The notes beneath the pieces are model-generated. The model ran no database searches. It was not told the DNA's origin and saw only the letters and a list, made by a program, of their open reading frames with translations. Below are positions 1 through 11,938 of a DNA stretch of 64,000 nucleotides, one piece after another. Numbering within the stretch: position 1 is the first letter of the stretch; every line of letters begins with the position of its first letter. The translations under genes were made by a program, and so were the position numbers. This stretch comes from Bemisia tabaci (Eukaryota > Arthropoda > Insecta > Hemiptera > Aleyrodidae), in contig NC_092800.1 in NCBI RefSeq assembly GCF_918797505.1, positions 46,307,864 through 46,371,863 of the forward strand. The letters are read 5' to 3'.

Positions 1-443
1 AATTTCCTTGGAGATTTGGCCGCAGTGTCCGGCTGAGCGATGATCTTTTAACGTGAGTCAAAAGAAATGGACTGAAAAAGGTTATTCCTCGGGACGCTTG
101 CAAATGACTGACAGGCCATTGCCAAGTAATGTTACGAAAACACTACGTCTTTCCGGAAGTTTTGAAATTGGCAATGAGTCCATTGCAAACTTTAGCTCAG
201 AAAAATGAGTTATTTCCAATTTGAAATGGCCCAAAAATCACGATGAACACACCGGCAAATTTTGAAATTTACTCCTTATTTTACAACCCCTCGAGGAATG
301 TGCGCATTTTTAGCCTCCTACTTCAAGAAATATACCATACGAGCCTAATTCGTACCGCGGACGTAATGAGTCACAAGTTAGAATATGAATTATTAAAGCC
401 TTACGTAACATATTTTCTCCTCAAACTTGGGCGAGGAAAACGA

Positions 444-526
444 ATTGAACGTATTTATGCTAAAAGGAACTATGTCTCAGGCAAACCCTATGCACATAGT
501 TCTTTTTAGCATAAATACATCCAAAC
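444..526. mobile_element. Short hairpin MITE, TTGGACGTATTTATGC type
   Basis: The two ends are inverted copies of about 33 bases, around a tiny loop (ATTGAACGTATTTATGCTAA and its complement). The same termini bound the 405-bp element at 22672-23077 and the element at 35726-35822, so this looks like an internally deleted member of that family. Confidence 0.7.
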
Positions 527-639
527 ACAAAACTTATGGTTTGGAAAATAACTTTCAAAAAGGATGTACAAGTGTTTCCAATCACATTGGTTCACAGGCG
601 AAAATACAAATAAAGTAATTTTGTGTAATCTAGCTTCCA

Positions 640-767
640 GTTGGACGTATTTCTATCAAACGGAACTATGTGCATTAAGACATGAGCCCTGAGACCCCTA
701 AGAATACACTCATAACAGGGCTCACGTCATAATGCACAAAGTTCCGTTTGGCAGGAATACGTCCAAT
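640..767. mobile_element. MITE, TTGGACGTATTTCT family
   Basis: This is a 128-bp inverted-repeat element whose arms of about 55 bases begin TTGGACGTATTTCTATCAAA and read into a GAGCCCTGAGA core. Near-identical elements lie at 20776-20905 and 45704-45831. It has no coding capacity, so it is non-autonomous. Confidence 0.8.
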
Positions 768-972
768 TTAGGGACGGCCCCATGTGATGCACATCATAGT
801 TCAGGTCTTTTCTGGTGGTCCTTACTTGAGTTATACCTCGGTTGCATGGTCCCACTTGGAAACTCGAACTGGTTACCATCGTGTGACACCCCAGATCATG
901 CTCTCATCGTGATTTTTAACTGAATTTCTATTAGGAACAAGGCAATTCATTCTTGATACGTGGAGAGCGTTC

Positions 973-1917
973 AATCTCTTATGATACTGTGCAATATCTA
1001 TGTCGCGAAACAGTTGCTTGAAACGCCGTAGCACTCCGCGGCACGGCGGGCGACTAGCGTGACACGCGCATAGGCGCCTACAAACCTAACAGGGATACTT
1101 CACGCATCGCGCAACGCGTGAAGTATCCCGTTAGGTTTGTAGGCGCCAGTGCGCATTTCCCTGTTTTAGGCTCTAATATTTAAACTCGCGAAGTCAGCGT
1201 TTTTCAACTCATGATTTTGAAATGTTTGCACGCTCTGCACGGATAATTCTCATTTAAATTGATGGGAAAAAAATGTATTAAAGGAAAATATAACGTGTTT
1301 TTTTTAAAATTTTAAGGTGGTTATAGTCTAATATAATGAATTCCAAAGCTGTTTAATTTTTTTTTTATATTTTGTGCTTTTACTGTGCTGCAGCGTGGTG
1401 TATTCGCAACCAAACGCTCAAAATTGGACGTGTTTGACTGTAAAAGATCTATGTAAAAGTGGGTTAAAACCAAAGATTGCGTCCTCCTTGATTTTTTCCT
1501 TACTCTGGTTTAATTTAGCAACAGATTTATCAGCAATTCCGTGTCCAAGCGATGTGGCACTGTGTTCCGAGGCTAAGGAATGCATCTTATTGCGCGGGGT
1601 CCTTCGCGCGGGAAAAAATTGCTTCCTTTTATTCCTGATCGTAGATTGACGTCCAGAACCCAGACCCAGAACGATTCTAGAACGATAATCTCCGACAAGC
1701 ACGTCGCGTCTTTGAGATTGAATAATGATGCACAGTTCATCTTCAGTCGCTATCTTCTATTTGTTCGGATCTCGAGTTGGCAGGATTCTTTTGTTTTTGG
1801 AATAAGATTGGTCTTTTTTGCCTATCTCTAACATCCCTACAGTGTCAGTGACTGTTTTAAACACGTTTCAAGAACTCTAAAGAAATCGGTTCAAATGGGG
1901 CAGGATGATGAACACAT
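973..1917 (+). repeat. Hairpin-bearing dispersed repeat, direct copy
   Basis: The order is B segment (973-1070), a perfect-type hairpin (about 1073-1147) and A segment (1150-1917). The A segment matches 6234-7006 in the same orientation and 5390-6160 in the opposite one. The B segment matches, inverted, the flank at 37910-37965. Open frames of 83, 91 and 94 residues recur in all three A copies but show no known domain, and they are kept on both strands simply because the DNA is conserved. I read this as a non-coding dispersed repeat, of which the giant palindrome contains two inverted A halves. Confidence 0.75.
1073..1147. repeat. 75-bp hairpin (GCGCCTACAAACC core)
   Basis: The inverted halves GGCGCCTACAAACCTAAC and its complement surround the core TACTTCACGCATCGCGCAAC. 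Two other versions lie at 6161-6232, the axis of the palindrome, and at 37815-37910. Each half resembles the roughly 83-bp GC-rich repeats at 4950-5160, 7235-7445 and 30200-30375. Confidence 0.85.
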
Positions 1918-2863
1918 GTATTCCCCATTCCCTACATTTCCTCTGACTTATTTACTTCTCTCCGACTCTGAAATTTTCAAATTCTCGGACTCTCCCTAAC
2001 TTCTTACATTGCACGTCATTTTTTTATTTTTATTTTTATTTTTTATTATTGGCAATTTGCTTTCTATAGATGAAAAATACTCGGAAATCTGTGAAAATTA
2101 CACGCCGCAATGATGTTGAATGACTGGTCTTCTTATAAAAATGAAATAGGAGCGAAGATTTTGAAATACCACAACCGAGATACCACCAAATGTCACCGTC
2201 GGTATGCAACTTGGACCTAAATATTTGTGGCGTAGTACGTATCGTTCCAAAAAATTCGGGAACATTTTCGCAAACTAATTGTAAGTGCCCTCTTCTCTCT
2301 TCAAAAATGCTAGGAACAAGAATTACGAAACAACCTCATTTAAGTTTATATGTTTCCTAAAAAATTAGTACTTACTCTGTCACGTATGGCTAGCGACGAC
2401 TATTTTTGCCACGTTGCCGAACAAATCAAATAAATCCGCCAGATTCGAATAGAGAAAACGTTGAAGATAATATGAGCATTGGGCGACACGGTTTCGCAAT
2501 GTTGGTAGGTTGAGGGGGGGGGGGGTGAGTGAACTACGTAGTGGCTCCAAGGGGGTCCGTGCTTGGGCCTCAATCTAATTTGATGAGACAGTCGGAATCG
2601 CGGAGTTTTTCGGGGCGGCTTTAGGAGGGCTTTGGAGCCGAGTGGCCTTCGAATCTTCGAGTTCACTTTCAGGAATTACTTGTACCCACGGAAGGGTGAC
2701 ATTCAAAAGCCCTCGCATTTTAAACACCCTCCCTCGAATTTTCATACGCACCGCGACTTTTCACGTCATGAGTTTACATCCTAATTTCCGAACCTAATTT
2801 AAATCATCTCGAGGCTTAGGGTCCTATTCATGCCCGTCCCTTAAATAGCTCCTTTCCCAAACG

Positions 2864-3134
2864 GGCTGATTGTTGAAATTGATAGACAAAGCGATAGACA
2901 AAGCGATAGACTAAGAAGACATAGGAAGTATGAAGCTGTCCTATTGGTTGAAGTGATTGGTTCTCATAGACTAAGGGAGAAAATGATGGACTAACTATTG
3001 GGTCCCTCTATTGGTTGCCGTTACATAGTCTATTACCTACCGCCTTTGTCCATTGCATCCACCCGCTTCCACAAATTCCATATCTCTTTTGTCCTCTTTG
3101 TCTATAGCTTTGTCTATCAATTTCAATAATCGGT
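2864..3134. mobile_element. MITE, TTGAAATTGATAGACAAAGC family (copy a)
   Basis: This is an inverted-repeat element whose ends read TTGAAATTGATAGACAAAGC and the complement (TCTATCAATTTCAATAATCG). Internal motifs such as CCTATTGGTTG also pair. It is mirrored by the copy at 9252-9513 in the other palindrome arm. Confidence 0.75.
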
Positions 3135-3473
3135 CCACAAGAGGCCCTATACGGTTTAGCTTCTAATTGAGATACCTTGTGACACAATGTTGTTTACAGA
3201 ACGACTCCGAATAAGACACTTAATTTACGCATAGACAAGTAGTTTCGTTTGAAAAAAACCTACTAAAATAATCAACAACTGGCCTTTGGCTTTATAAAAC
3301 AAAAATCCTGAGCGGGATTACGCAATTTCTGCACAAAATTTGCGATAAGCAGTGGGAGGAGGATTTACGAATGGTGGTTTTTAGCAGTAAGCAGGAGAGG
3401 ATATTCCTTTCTGCGGAAAAACGTTGCTCCTTTGACGTAAGGGCATAACTCGATTTCCGCATGAGCCCCAGAG

Positions 3474-3775
3474 GGCTGATCATTGAAATTGATAGACAAA
3501 GCGATAGACAAGGAAGACAAAAAGGATATGGAGGGATCCTATTGGCGGAAGCTCGCTTCCGCCAATAGGACAATGCATTGCATTGGTTGCAATGTATTGG
3601 ACAAAGGATGTAGGTAATAGACTAACTAACGGCAACCCACGAGAGACCCGATCGTTGGTCCGTCATTTACCCCCTTAGTCTATAAGAACCGCCCATTTCA
3701 ACCAATAGGATCGCTCTATACTCCTTATGTCTTCTTTGTCTAAAGCTTTGTCTATCACTTTCAATAATCGGCCCG
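3474..3775. mobile_element. MITE, TTGAAATTGATAGACAAAGC family (copy b)
   Basis: This has the same terminal repeats and internal order as the copy at 2864-3134, plus a small internal hairpin (GCGGAAGCTCGCTTCCGC, near 3545-3562). It is mirrored at 8619-8897 in the other arm, where that internal hairpin is absent: a visible difference between the arms. Confidence 0.75.
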
Positions 3776-4287
3776 CAGGAAGCATGGATATTTATGTGAA
3801 ACAGAGCAGTGGAAATTGAGATTCGCCTTTGCGTCAAAGAGACAACGATGATATGAACTTACTGCTGTTTTGTATGAATTAAAGTCAATGTTTGAGCAAT
3901 TACTGTTACCTCGTGAATCTCAAATTTTAGAAACAGGACAGACTTTCCTGATACAGTAGAATCAGTCTGTTCAATCAAATTAGATTCAGTAATTGCGAAT
4001 TCTGAAGAAGATAGATTCGGAAAATTTGGGCATTGCTACGCTTTTAAATAACGCAGCAGTCTTTTACGCAGTTATTTCTCGAACAGATTTTGCAAAAGAT
4101 ATTGAGAATCGATCGAGTTCAAGAGTGATTTATTACATCGAAACCTCGCAGAACCGAGCGCGGAGCCGGGAGTTTATCTGTTTCCAATTCCAGGCTGGGA
4201 TAGGTGCCAAAGTATTTATTTTCCGTCTGCAGTATTTGACAATATCGTTACACGGTTGCCCTAAGGATATCGGGATTTCGAAACGGG

Positions 4288-4457
4288 CAGTGGCTTGGCG
4301 TGGCGTGCCTTGCAATATATCGATTGATCTGTCATTGAAACCTATGGAAAAGGGTCGATAAACAGGGTGTTAGCAAAAACACCTTAATGATCGATTCTTT
4401 ATCGATAGCTTCAAATGGAGGAGTTATCGATAATCGATCATTCACACCTCACCACTG
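4288..4457. mobile_element. hAT-like MITE, CAGTGG ends, 8-bp TSD
   Basis: The 170-bp element begins CAGTGG and ends CCACTG, with inner inverted repeats containing ATCGAT and CCATTTGAAGCTAT. It is flanked by GAAACGGG and GAAACGAG, an 8-bp duplication with one mismatch, as expected for hAT-superfamily insertions. The mirror copy is 7937-8106; relatives are at 14425-14580 and 26273-26424. Confidence 0.75.
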
Positions 4458-4949
4458 GAAACGAGACGGAGGCTATCCTGTACCGTTTTTTGTCTCATGA
4501 CGTAATATTACACTTCCCGTGTTATTATATCTAAAATATTGACCTTACGTCTTTTCTCAAAACATTCAGTGAAGATGGACTTATTTTATTTGAGTGTGTC
4601 TGTTTAGCTTTATATCGTTTGCCCGTGCCTTTTTGACCACCTTTGAATTTCACGGTAAGACTGGGTAAAGAAATGTAGTAGAATTCCACTTTTAAGGCTT
4701 TCCTATTTAATCTGAACAAATTTTAATCCTTATTTGAAAAAAATCGGGTTATTGGAAGAGGAAATAGGCAAATTAAACTTAGGTCATTGATGTTTACCTG
4801 ATAACTGTACGTTCTGAGCACGGTAATAGGTCTGTTGCAAGCAAGAAAAGCCAACAAAATACAATTTCATGATGTGAATTCGCTAGAATTTATAAAAATT
4901 CACAGATTAAAAAGTGTACCGTGGTGTGGGCACAATACGTAAAGTATTC

Positions 4950-5160
4950 CTAGTCTTATCGTTAGTCTTGTAGATGCCAATATATGTGAACCGCCGCGCC
5001 GACTGCACTGTTTGGCGCAATGCGTGAAGTATTCCTACGGTCTCGTAGGCGCTAATAAGCGCTTCTTGCCGACCGCACCGCTCTGTGTTCGGCGCACTGC
5101 GTGCAGAATTCCTGCAGTCTTGTAAGCCCTAATACGCGTTTCACACCGACGGCACTGTGA
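4950..5160 (-). repeat. GC-rich ~83-bp tandem repeats (about 2.5 units)
   Basis: Degenerate units contain a motif of the type GGAATACTTCACGCATTGCG followed by a GCGGTCGGCG-like stretch, head to tail. The mirror is 7235-7445. The motif resembles half of the palindrome-axis hairpin, so the two repeat families look related. Confidence 0.65.
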
Positions 5161-6160
5161 TCGGCGAGACAATGGGTCAGTTGCACGCAAAAAATACAGC
5201 CTACTAAAAACACTTTCTGAGGGCAACATGATTTTTGAGCAAATTTACTTTTAAAATGTGTATTTGTATCTCTTGCTTGCAACAAACCCATTTAATATGC
5301 CTACTTCTCACTTGTGGATACCTCTTTTAGCATATTTTTTAAAATAAAGGATAATTGGTTTGCTTTAGGTAATCATGACTCATAAACTACATGTGTTCAT
5401 CATCCTGCCCCATTTGAACAGATTTCTTTAGAGTTCTTGAAACGTGTTTAAAACAGTCACTGACACTGTAGGGATGTTAGAGATAGGCAAAAAAGACCAA
5501 TCTTATTCCAAAAACAAAAGAATCCTGCCAACTCGAGATCCGAACAAATAGAAGATAGCGACTGAAGATGAACTGTGCATCATTATTCAATCTCAAAGAC
5601 GCGACGTGCTTGTCGGAGATTATCGTTCTAGAATCGTTCTGGGTCTGGGTTCTGGACGTCAATCTACGATCAGGAATAAAAGGAAGCAATTTTTTCCCGC
5701 GCGAAGGACCCCGCGCAATAAGATGCATTCCTTAGCCTCGGAACACAGTGCCACATCGCTTGGACACGGAATTGCTGATAAATCTGTTGTTAAATTAAAA
5801 CAGAGTAAGGGAAAAACCAAGGAGGACGCAATCTTTGGTTTTAACCCACTTTTACATAGATCTTTTACAGTCAAACACGTCCAATTTTGAGCGTTTGGTT
5901 GCGAATACACCACGCTGCAGCACAGTAAAAGCACAAAATATAAAAGAAAAATTAAACAGCTTTGGAATTCATTATATTAGACTATAACCACCTTAAAATT
6001 TTAAAAAAAACACGTTATATTTTCCTTTAATACATTTTTTTTCATCAATTTAAATGAGAATTATCCGTGCAGAGCGTGCAAACATTTCAAAATCATGAGT
6101 TGAAAAACGCTGACTTCGCGAGTTTAAATATTAGAGCCTAAAACAGGGAAATGCGCACTG

Positions 6161-6232
6161 GCGCCTACAAACCTAACGGGATACTTCACGCATTGCGCAA
6201 TGCGTGAAGTATCCCGTTAGGTTTGTAGGCGC
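6161..6232. repeat. Hairpin at the palindrome axis
   Basis: The innermost sequence is a perfect palindrome centred between 6196 and 6197 (core CATTGCGCAATG). The B flank found outside this hairpin in the copies at 973-1070 and 37910-37965 is missing on both sides here, and the A flank is present on both sides instead. Confidence 0.9.
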
Positions 6233-7234
6233 CAGTGCGCATTTCCCTGTTTTAGGCTCTAATATTTAAACTCGCGAAGTCAGCGTTTTTCAACTCATGA
6301 TTTTGAAATGTTTGCACGCTCTGCACGGATAATTCTCATTTAAATTGATGGAAAAAAAATGTATTAAAGGAAAATATAACGTGTTTTTTTTTAAAATTTT
6401 AAGGTGGTTATAGTCTAATATAATGAATTCCAAAGCTGTTTAATTTTTCTTTTATATTTTGTGCTTTTACTGTGCTGCAGCGTGGTGTATTCGCAACCAA
6501 ACGCTCAAAATTGGACGTGTTTGACTGTAAAAGATCTATGTAAAAGTGGGTTAAAACCAAAGATTGCGTCCTCCTTGGTTTTTCCCTTACTCTGGTTTAA
6601 TTTAGCAACAGATTTATCAGCAATTCCGTGTCCAAGCGATGTGGCACTGTGTTCCGAGGCTAAGGAATGCATCTTATTGCGCGGGGTCCTTCGCGCGGGA
6701 AAAAATTGCTTCCTTTTATTCCTGATCGTAGATTGACGTCCAGAACCCAGACCCAGAACGATTCTAGAACGATAATCTCCGACAAGCACGTCGCGTCTTT
6801 GAGATTGAATAATGATGCACAGTTCATCTTCAGTCGCTATCTTCTATTTGTTCGGATCTCGAGTTGGCAGGATTCTTTTGTTTTTGGAATAAGATTGGTC
6901 TTTTTTGCCTATCTCTAACATCCCTACAGTGTCAGTGACTGTTTTAAACACGTTTCAAGAACTCTAAAGAAATCTGTTCAAATGGGGCAGGATGATGAAC
7001 ACATGTAGTTTATGAGTCATGATTACCTAAAGCAAACCAATTATCCTTTATTTTAAAAAATATGCTAAAAGAGGTATCCACAAGTGAGAAGTAGGCATAT
7101 TAAATGGGTTTGTTGCAAGCAAGAGATACAAATACACATTTTAAAAGTAAATTTGCTCAAAAATCATGTTGCCCTCAGAAAGTGTATTTAGTGGCTGTAT
7201 TTTTTGCGTGCAACTGACCCATTGTCTCGCCGAT

Positions 7235-7445
7235 CACAGTGCCGTCGGTGTGAAACGCGTATTAGCGCTTACAAGACTGCAGGAATTCTGCACGCAGTGC
7301 GCCGAACACAGAGCGGTGCGGTCGGCAAGAAGCGCTTATTAGCGCCTACGAGACCGTAGGAATACTTCACGCATTGCGCCAAACAGTGCAGTCGGCGCGG
7401 CGGTTCACATATATTGGCATCTACAAGACTAACGATAAGACTAGG
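7235..7445 (+). repeat. GC-rich ~83-bp tandem repeats (about 2.5 units)
   Basis: This is the mirror copy of 4950-5160. Units run from a GCGCCTACGAGACC-type start through GAATACTTCACGCATTGCGC, and the last unit is more diverged. Confidence 0.65.
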
Positions 7446-7936
7446 AATACTTTACGTATTGTGCCCACACCACGGTACACTTTTTAATCTGTGAATTTTT
7501 ATAAATTCTAGCGAATTCACATCATGAAATTGTATTTTGTTGGCTGTTCTCTTGCTTGCAACAGACCTATTACCGTGCTCAGAACGTACAGTTATCAGGT
7601 AAACATCAATGACCTAAGTTTAATTTGCCTATTTCCTCTTCCAATAACCCGATTTTTTCAAATAAGGATTAAAATTTGTTCAGATTAAATAGGAAAGCCT
7701 TAAAAGTGGAATTCGACTACATTTCTTTACCCAGTCTTACCGTGAAATTTAAAGGTGGTCAGAAGACACGGGCAAACGATTTAAAGCTAAACAGACACAC
7801 TCAAATAAAATAAGTCCATCTTCACTGAATGTTGTGAGAAAAGACGTAAGGTCAATATTTTAGATCTAATAACACGGGAAGTGTAATATTACGGCATGAG
7901 ACAAAAAACGGTACAGGATAGCCTCCGTCTCGTTTC

Positions 7937-8106
7937 CAGTGGTGAGGTGTGAATGTTCGATTATCGATAACTCCTCCATTTGAAGCTATCGATAAAGAAT
8001 CGATCATTAAGGTGTTTTTGCTAACACCCTGTTTATCGACCCTTTTCCATAGGTTTCAATGACAGATCAATCGATATATTGCAAGGCACGCCACGCCAAG
8101 CCACTG
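7937..8106. mobile_element. hAT-like MITE, mirror copy
   Basis: This is the inverted counterpart of 4288-4457, ending CAGTGG and CCACTG. It is flanked by CTCGTTTC and CCCGTTTC, the complement of the same target duplication, so it was copied by formation of the palindrome and not by a separate insertion. Confidence 0.75.
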
Positions 8107-8618
8107 CCCGTTTCGAAATCCCGATATCCTTAGGGCAACCGTGTAACGATATTGTCAAATACTGCAGACGGAAAATAAATACTTTGGCACCTATCCCAGC
8201 CTGGAATTGGAAACAGATAAACTCCGGCTCCGCGCTCCGTTCTGCGAGGTTTCGATGTAATAAATCACTCTTGAACTCGATCGATTCTCAATATCTTTTG
8301 CAAAATCTATTCGAGAAATAACTGCGTAAAAGACTGCTGCGTTATTTAAAAGCGTAGCAATGCCCAAATTTTCCGAATCTATCTTCTTCAGAATTCGCAA
8401 TTACTGAATCTAATTTGATTGAACAGACTGATTCTACTGTATCAGGAAAGTCTGTCCTGTTTCTAAAATTTGAGATTCACGAGATAACAGTAATTGCTCA
8501 AACATTGACTTTAATTCATACAAAACAGCAGTAAGTTCATATCATCGTTGTCTCTTTGACGCAAAGGCGAATCTCAATTTCCACTGCTCTGTTTCACATA
8601 AATATCCATGCTTCCTGC

Positions 8619-8897
8619 GGGCCGATTATTGAAATTGATAGACAAAGCTTTAGACAAAGAAGACATAAGGAGTATAGAGCGATCCTATTGGTTGAAATGG
8701 GTGGTTCTTATAGACTAAGGGGGTAAATGACGGACCAACGATCGGGTCTCTCGTGGGTTGCCGTTAGTTAGTCTATTACCTACATCCTTTGTCCAATACA
8801 TTGCAACTCACCATCCGCTTCCGCCAATAGGATCCCTCCATATCCTTTTTGTCTTCCTTGTCTATTGCTTTGTCTATCAATTTCAATGATCAGCCCG
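8619..8897. mobile_element. MITE, TTGAAATTGATAGACAAAGC family (mirror of copy b)
   Basis: This is the inverted counterpart of 3474-3775 in the right palindrome arm, with the same ends and no internal GCGGAAGC hairpin. Confidence 0.75.
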
Positions 8898-9251
8898 CTG
8901 GGGCTCATGCGGAAATCGAGTTATGCCCTTACGTCAAAGGAGCAACGTTTTTCCGCAGAAAGGAATATCCTCTCCTGCTTACTGCTAAAAACCACCATTC
9001 GTAAATCCTCCTCCCACTGCTTATCGCAAATTTTGTGCAGAAATTGCGTAATCCCGCTCAGGATTTTTGTTTTATAAAGCCAAAGGCCAGTTGTTGATTA
9101 TTTTAGTAGGTTTTTTTCGAACGAAACTACGTTGTTTATGAACGATGGATTGTCTATGCGTAAATTAAGTGTCTTATTCGGAGTCGTTCTGTAAACAACA
9201 TTGTGTCACAAGGTATCTCAATCAGAAGCTAAACCGTATGGGGCCTCTTGT

Positions 9252-9513
9252 GGACCGATTATTGAAATTGATAGACAAAGCTATAGACAAAGAGGACAAA
9301 AGAGATATGGAATTGGTGGAAGCGGGTGGTTGCAATGGACAAAGGAGGTAGGTAATAGACTATGTAACGGCAACCCACGAGGGACCCAATAGTTAGTCCA
9401 TCATTTTCTCCCTTAGTCTATGAGAACCAATCACTTCAACCAATAGGACAGCTTCATACTTCCTATGTCTTCTTTGTCTATCGCTTTGTCTATCAATTTC
9501 AACAATCAGCCCG
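9252..9513. mobile_element. MITE, TTGAAATTGATAGACAAAGC family (mirror of copy a)
   Basis: This is the inverted counterpart of 2864-3134 in the right palindrome arm, with the same ends and length class. Confidence 0.75.
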
Positions 9514-10327
9514 TTTGGGAAAGGAGCTATTTAAGGGACGGGCATGAATAGGACCCTAAGCCTCGAGATGATTTAAATTAGGTTCGGAAATTAGGATGTA
9601 AACTCATGACGTGAAAAGTCGCGGTGCGTATGAAAATTCGAGGGAGGGCGTTTAAAATGCGAGGCTTTTGAATGTCACCCTCCCGTGGGTACAAGTAACT
9701 CCTGAAAGTGAACTGGAAGATTCGAAGGCCACTCGGCTCCAAAGCCCTCCTAAAGCCGCCCCGAAAAACTCCGCGATTCCGACTGTCTCATCAAATTAGA
9801 TTAAGGCCCAAGCACGGACCCCCTCGGAGCCACTACGTAGTTCACTCACCCCCCCCCCCCCTCAACCTACCAACATTGCGAAACCGTGTCGCCCAATGCT
9901 CATATTATCTTCAACGTTTTCTCTATTCGAATCTGGCGGATTTATTTGATTTGTTCGGCAACGTGGCAAAAATAGTCGTCGCTAGCCATACGTGACAGAG
10001 TAAGTACTAATTTTTTAGGAAACATATAAACTTAAATGAGGTTGTTTCGTAATTCTTGTTCCTAGCATTTTTGAAGAGAGAAGAGGGCACTTACAATTAG
10101 TTTGCGAAAATGCTTCCGAATTTTTTGGAACGATACGTACTACGCCACAAATATTAAGGTCCAAGTTGCATACCGACGGTGACATTTGGTGGTATCTCGG
10201 TTGTGGTATTTCAAAATCTTCGCTCCTATTTCATTTTTATAAGAAGACCAATTCAACATCATTGCGGCGTGTAATTTTCACAGATTTCCGAGTATTTTTC
10301 ATCTATAGAAAGCAAATCGTCAATTAA

Positions 10328-10329
<2 letters not shown>

Positions 10330-10366
<37 letters not shown>
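10330..10366 (+). repeat. Poly(A) tract (~37)
   Basis: An uninterrupted A run lies near the outer end of the right palindrome arm. The left arm has an interrupted T-rich tract at the mirrored place (about 2019-2048), so the tract changed after duplication. Confidence 0.9.
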
Positions 10367-10368
<2 letters not shown>

Positions 10369-10775
10369 ATGCAGTTGTTTCATGTAAGAAGTTAGGGAGA
10401 GTCCGAGAATTTGAAAATTTCAGAGTCGGAGAGAAGTAAATAAGTCAGAGGAAATGTAGGGAAAATCAGGAAATATGAAACCGAATAACTCATGGAAATT
10501 GTGAATGGAGATGCGCGTTTTTCGACTTCAGTGGAGTACCTATACAGGGAGAGTATGCATGTCGAAATATGGAGCTCTTGCGGGGCCTAAAAGGGCAGCC
10601 AGTCTTCTAACACAAAAGGTGCCACTGCCAATCTTCAGATTACAATTTTCATACCAAGATGGCCCAGAATGTTTGTAAATGACCGTTCTTCCGCAAAAAT
10701 GAGTAAATTTATGCGAAAACGAAGTCAAACACGTGCCTTAATAAACGACGGGTCGCATCAATTTCAACACTAAAT

Positions 10776-11021
10776 GGATCGCGTTAAGTAGAAAGGAACC
10801 AAGCCACAACACATATTACCAAATTTGACTGGGCGATTTAATTTTCTACGAGGGACGTGTCGTACGGATTCTATGAAATTTTAAGAAATTTGCTGCGCAC
10901 CATGCAAAACATTCACTGGATCACACAAAAATCCGCACAACCGTTTTCATGTAAAGAAGTAAACTGCCCAATTTTTGGCATCAGTTAATGTGGCTTGGTT
11001 CCTTTCTGCTAAACGCGGTCC
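10776..11021. mobile_element. MITE with GGA[TC]CGCGTT ends and 4-bp TSD
   Basis: The 246-bp element has inverted termini GGATCGCGTTAAGTAGAAAG on the left and the complement of GGACCGCGTTTAGCAGAAAG on the right, continuing with GAACCAAGCCA. AAAT directly flanks both ends. The termini resemble those of the elements at 11682-11938 and 49505-49762. Confidence 0.8.
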
Positions 11022-11293
11022 AAATCACTCCATGGATAATTCGAATTCATAGGTTGGCTGCCCTTTTGGGCCCTTAAAAATTCCATGACCTAACCTCATA
11101 ATTACCCCATAGGTACTCTAACTTGAGCCTTCGGGCTCTCTTTTGCTCCCGTAGCAAAAGTTTGCGCGACGACTCACACTGAAAGTCAACCGCCGGGAAA
11201 ATAAAAGCCCTTGAACCTGAGCGAAGAGGTGACTTTGAACCTCCCTGACTCAGCAGAGGTGGGGTGACGAAGTGTCATACCGAGCGAAAATCA

Positions 11294-11480
11294 CGTATCT
11301 CTTTACAGGGTTTCCATTGAATATGTGCGGTTCTTGATTAAGCTCGGAGTTTCACCCCCGCGGTGTGGTGTGACGGGCAAGAAGGGCGTATCTCTCTAAA
11401 GGATTTCCATTGAGTATGTGCGGTTCTTGATTGAGCTCGAAGTTTTATCACCGGCGAAAAGGACGCCGATCCATCATCCT
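11294..11480 (+). repeat. Two-unit tandem duplication (~95 bp)
   Basis: The block TTCCATTGAATATGTGCGGT followed by TCTTGATTAAGCTCGGAGTT recurs about 95 bases later with a few changes. No coding sense is apparent. Confidence 0.6.
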
Positions 11481-11681
11481 CGTTTCTGTTTACCAACTTC
11501 TCGAAAAGGAACGGAGTCGTGAAATCATTCTGAGTCTCGACTATGCGGCTGATGTAGGGCCGTGCTGAGAAAAAGCTTCGTCGAAACATTCGAGAGTCGC
11601 CGAATTTCCCGCATTAAACATGCGGTTTTAAGGAAAATTCTGCATATTTTTCCTTGAAATTTTTAGTTGCTATTACTAGTT

Positions 11682-11938
11682 GGATTGCATTTTGCAAAAA
11701 GGAACCACTAGCATTGCAATGTTGCTAAGATTGTGCAACTTCTTTTGTCTTGGAGGAAAAACCCGATTATCCATTACTAGTTTCTATTTTACTCGCTAAA
11801 AACTGTGAATTTAAGACAAAAATTACCATCTAAATTTCATAGTTTTTCACGATTTCCGCAATTTTATTGCAAAGGATGAAGTTGCACAATCTTAGCATCA
11901 ATGCAATGCTAGTGGTTCCTTTTTGCAAAGTGCAATCC
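11682..11938. mobile_element. MITE with GGATTGCATTTTGC ends and 4-bp TSD
   Basis: The 257-bp element has inverted termini GGATTGCATTTTGCAAAAAG, then GAACCACTAGCAT and further pairing through GTTGCACAA. AGTT flanks both ends. A nearly identical copy sits in an MDC1-like intron at 49505-49762. Confidence 0.85.

Larger units (their letters stand above)
1..972. other. Left edge, no gene seen
   Basis: I see no convincing coding exon here on either strand; the open frames are short and lack recognisable motifs. The stretch holds two small inverted-repeat elements (444-526 and 640-767, listed separately). It ends where the hairpin-bearing repeat copy starts at about 973. Confidence 0.6.
1928..10463. 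repeat. Giant 8.5-kb palindrome
   Basis: The sequence from 1928 to 6196 is the reverse complement of 6197 to 10463, with essentially no spacer. Mirror pairs can be followed the whole way: the repeat frames at 5606-5890 and 6505-6789, the CAGTGG elements at 4288-4457 and 7937-8106, the TGATAGACAAAGC elements, and the frames at 2400-2666 and 9708-9995. The arms differ by scattered substitutions and small indels, including a poly(A) of about 37 at 10330-10366 against an interrupted T-rich tract near 2019-2048. That divergence argues against simple assembly duplication. No protein gene is recognised in either arm. The axis lies in the hairpin of a dispersed repeat. Confidence 0.9.

Noticed and set aside
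1374..6918. Recurrent 83-, 91- and 94-residue frames (three copies)
   Set aside because: They are kept because the DNA repeat is copied; they overlap on opposite strands and have no domain, so I do not call them genes.
2400..9995. Frames of 88 and 95 residues at 2400-2666 (-) and 9708-9995 (+)
   Set aside because: They are mirror images within the palindrome, with a Pro-rich low-complexity part from a C/G homopolymer; no splice context.
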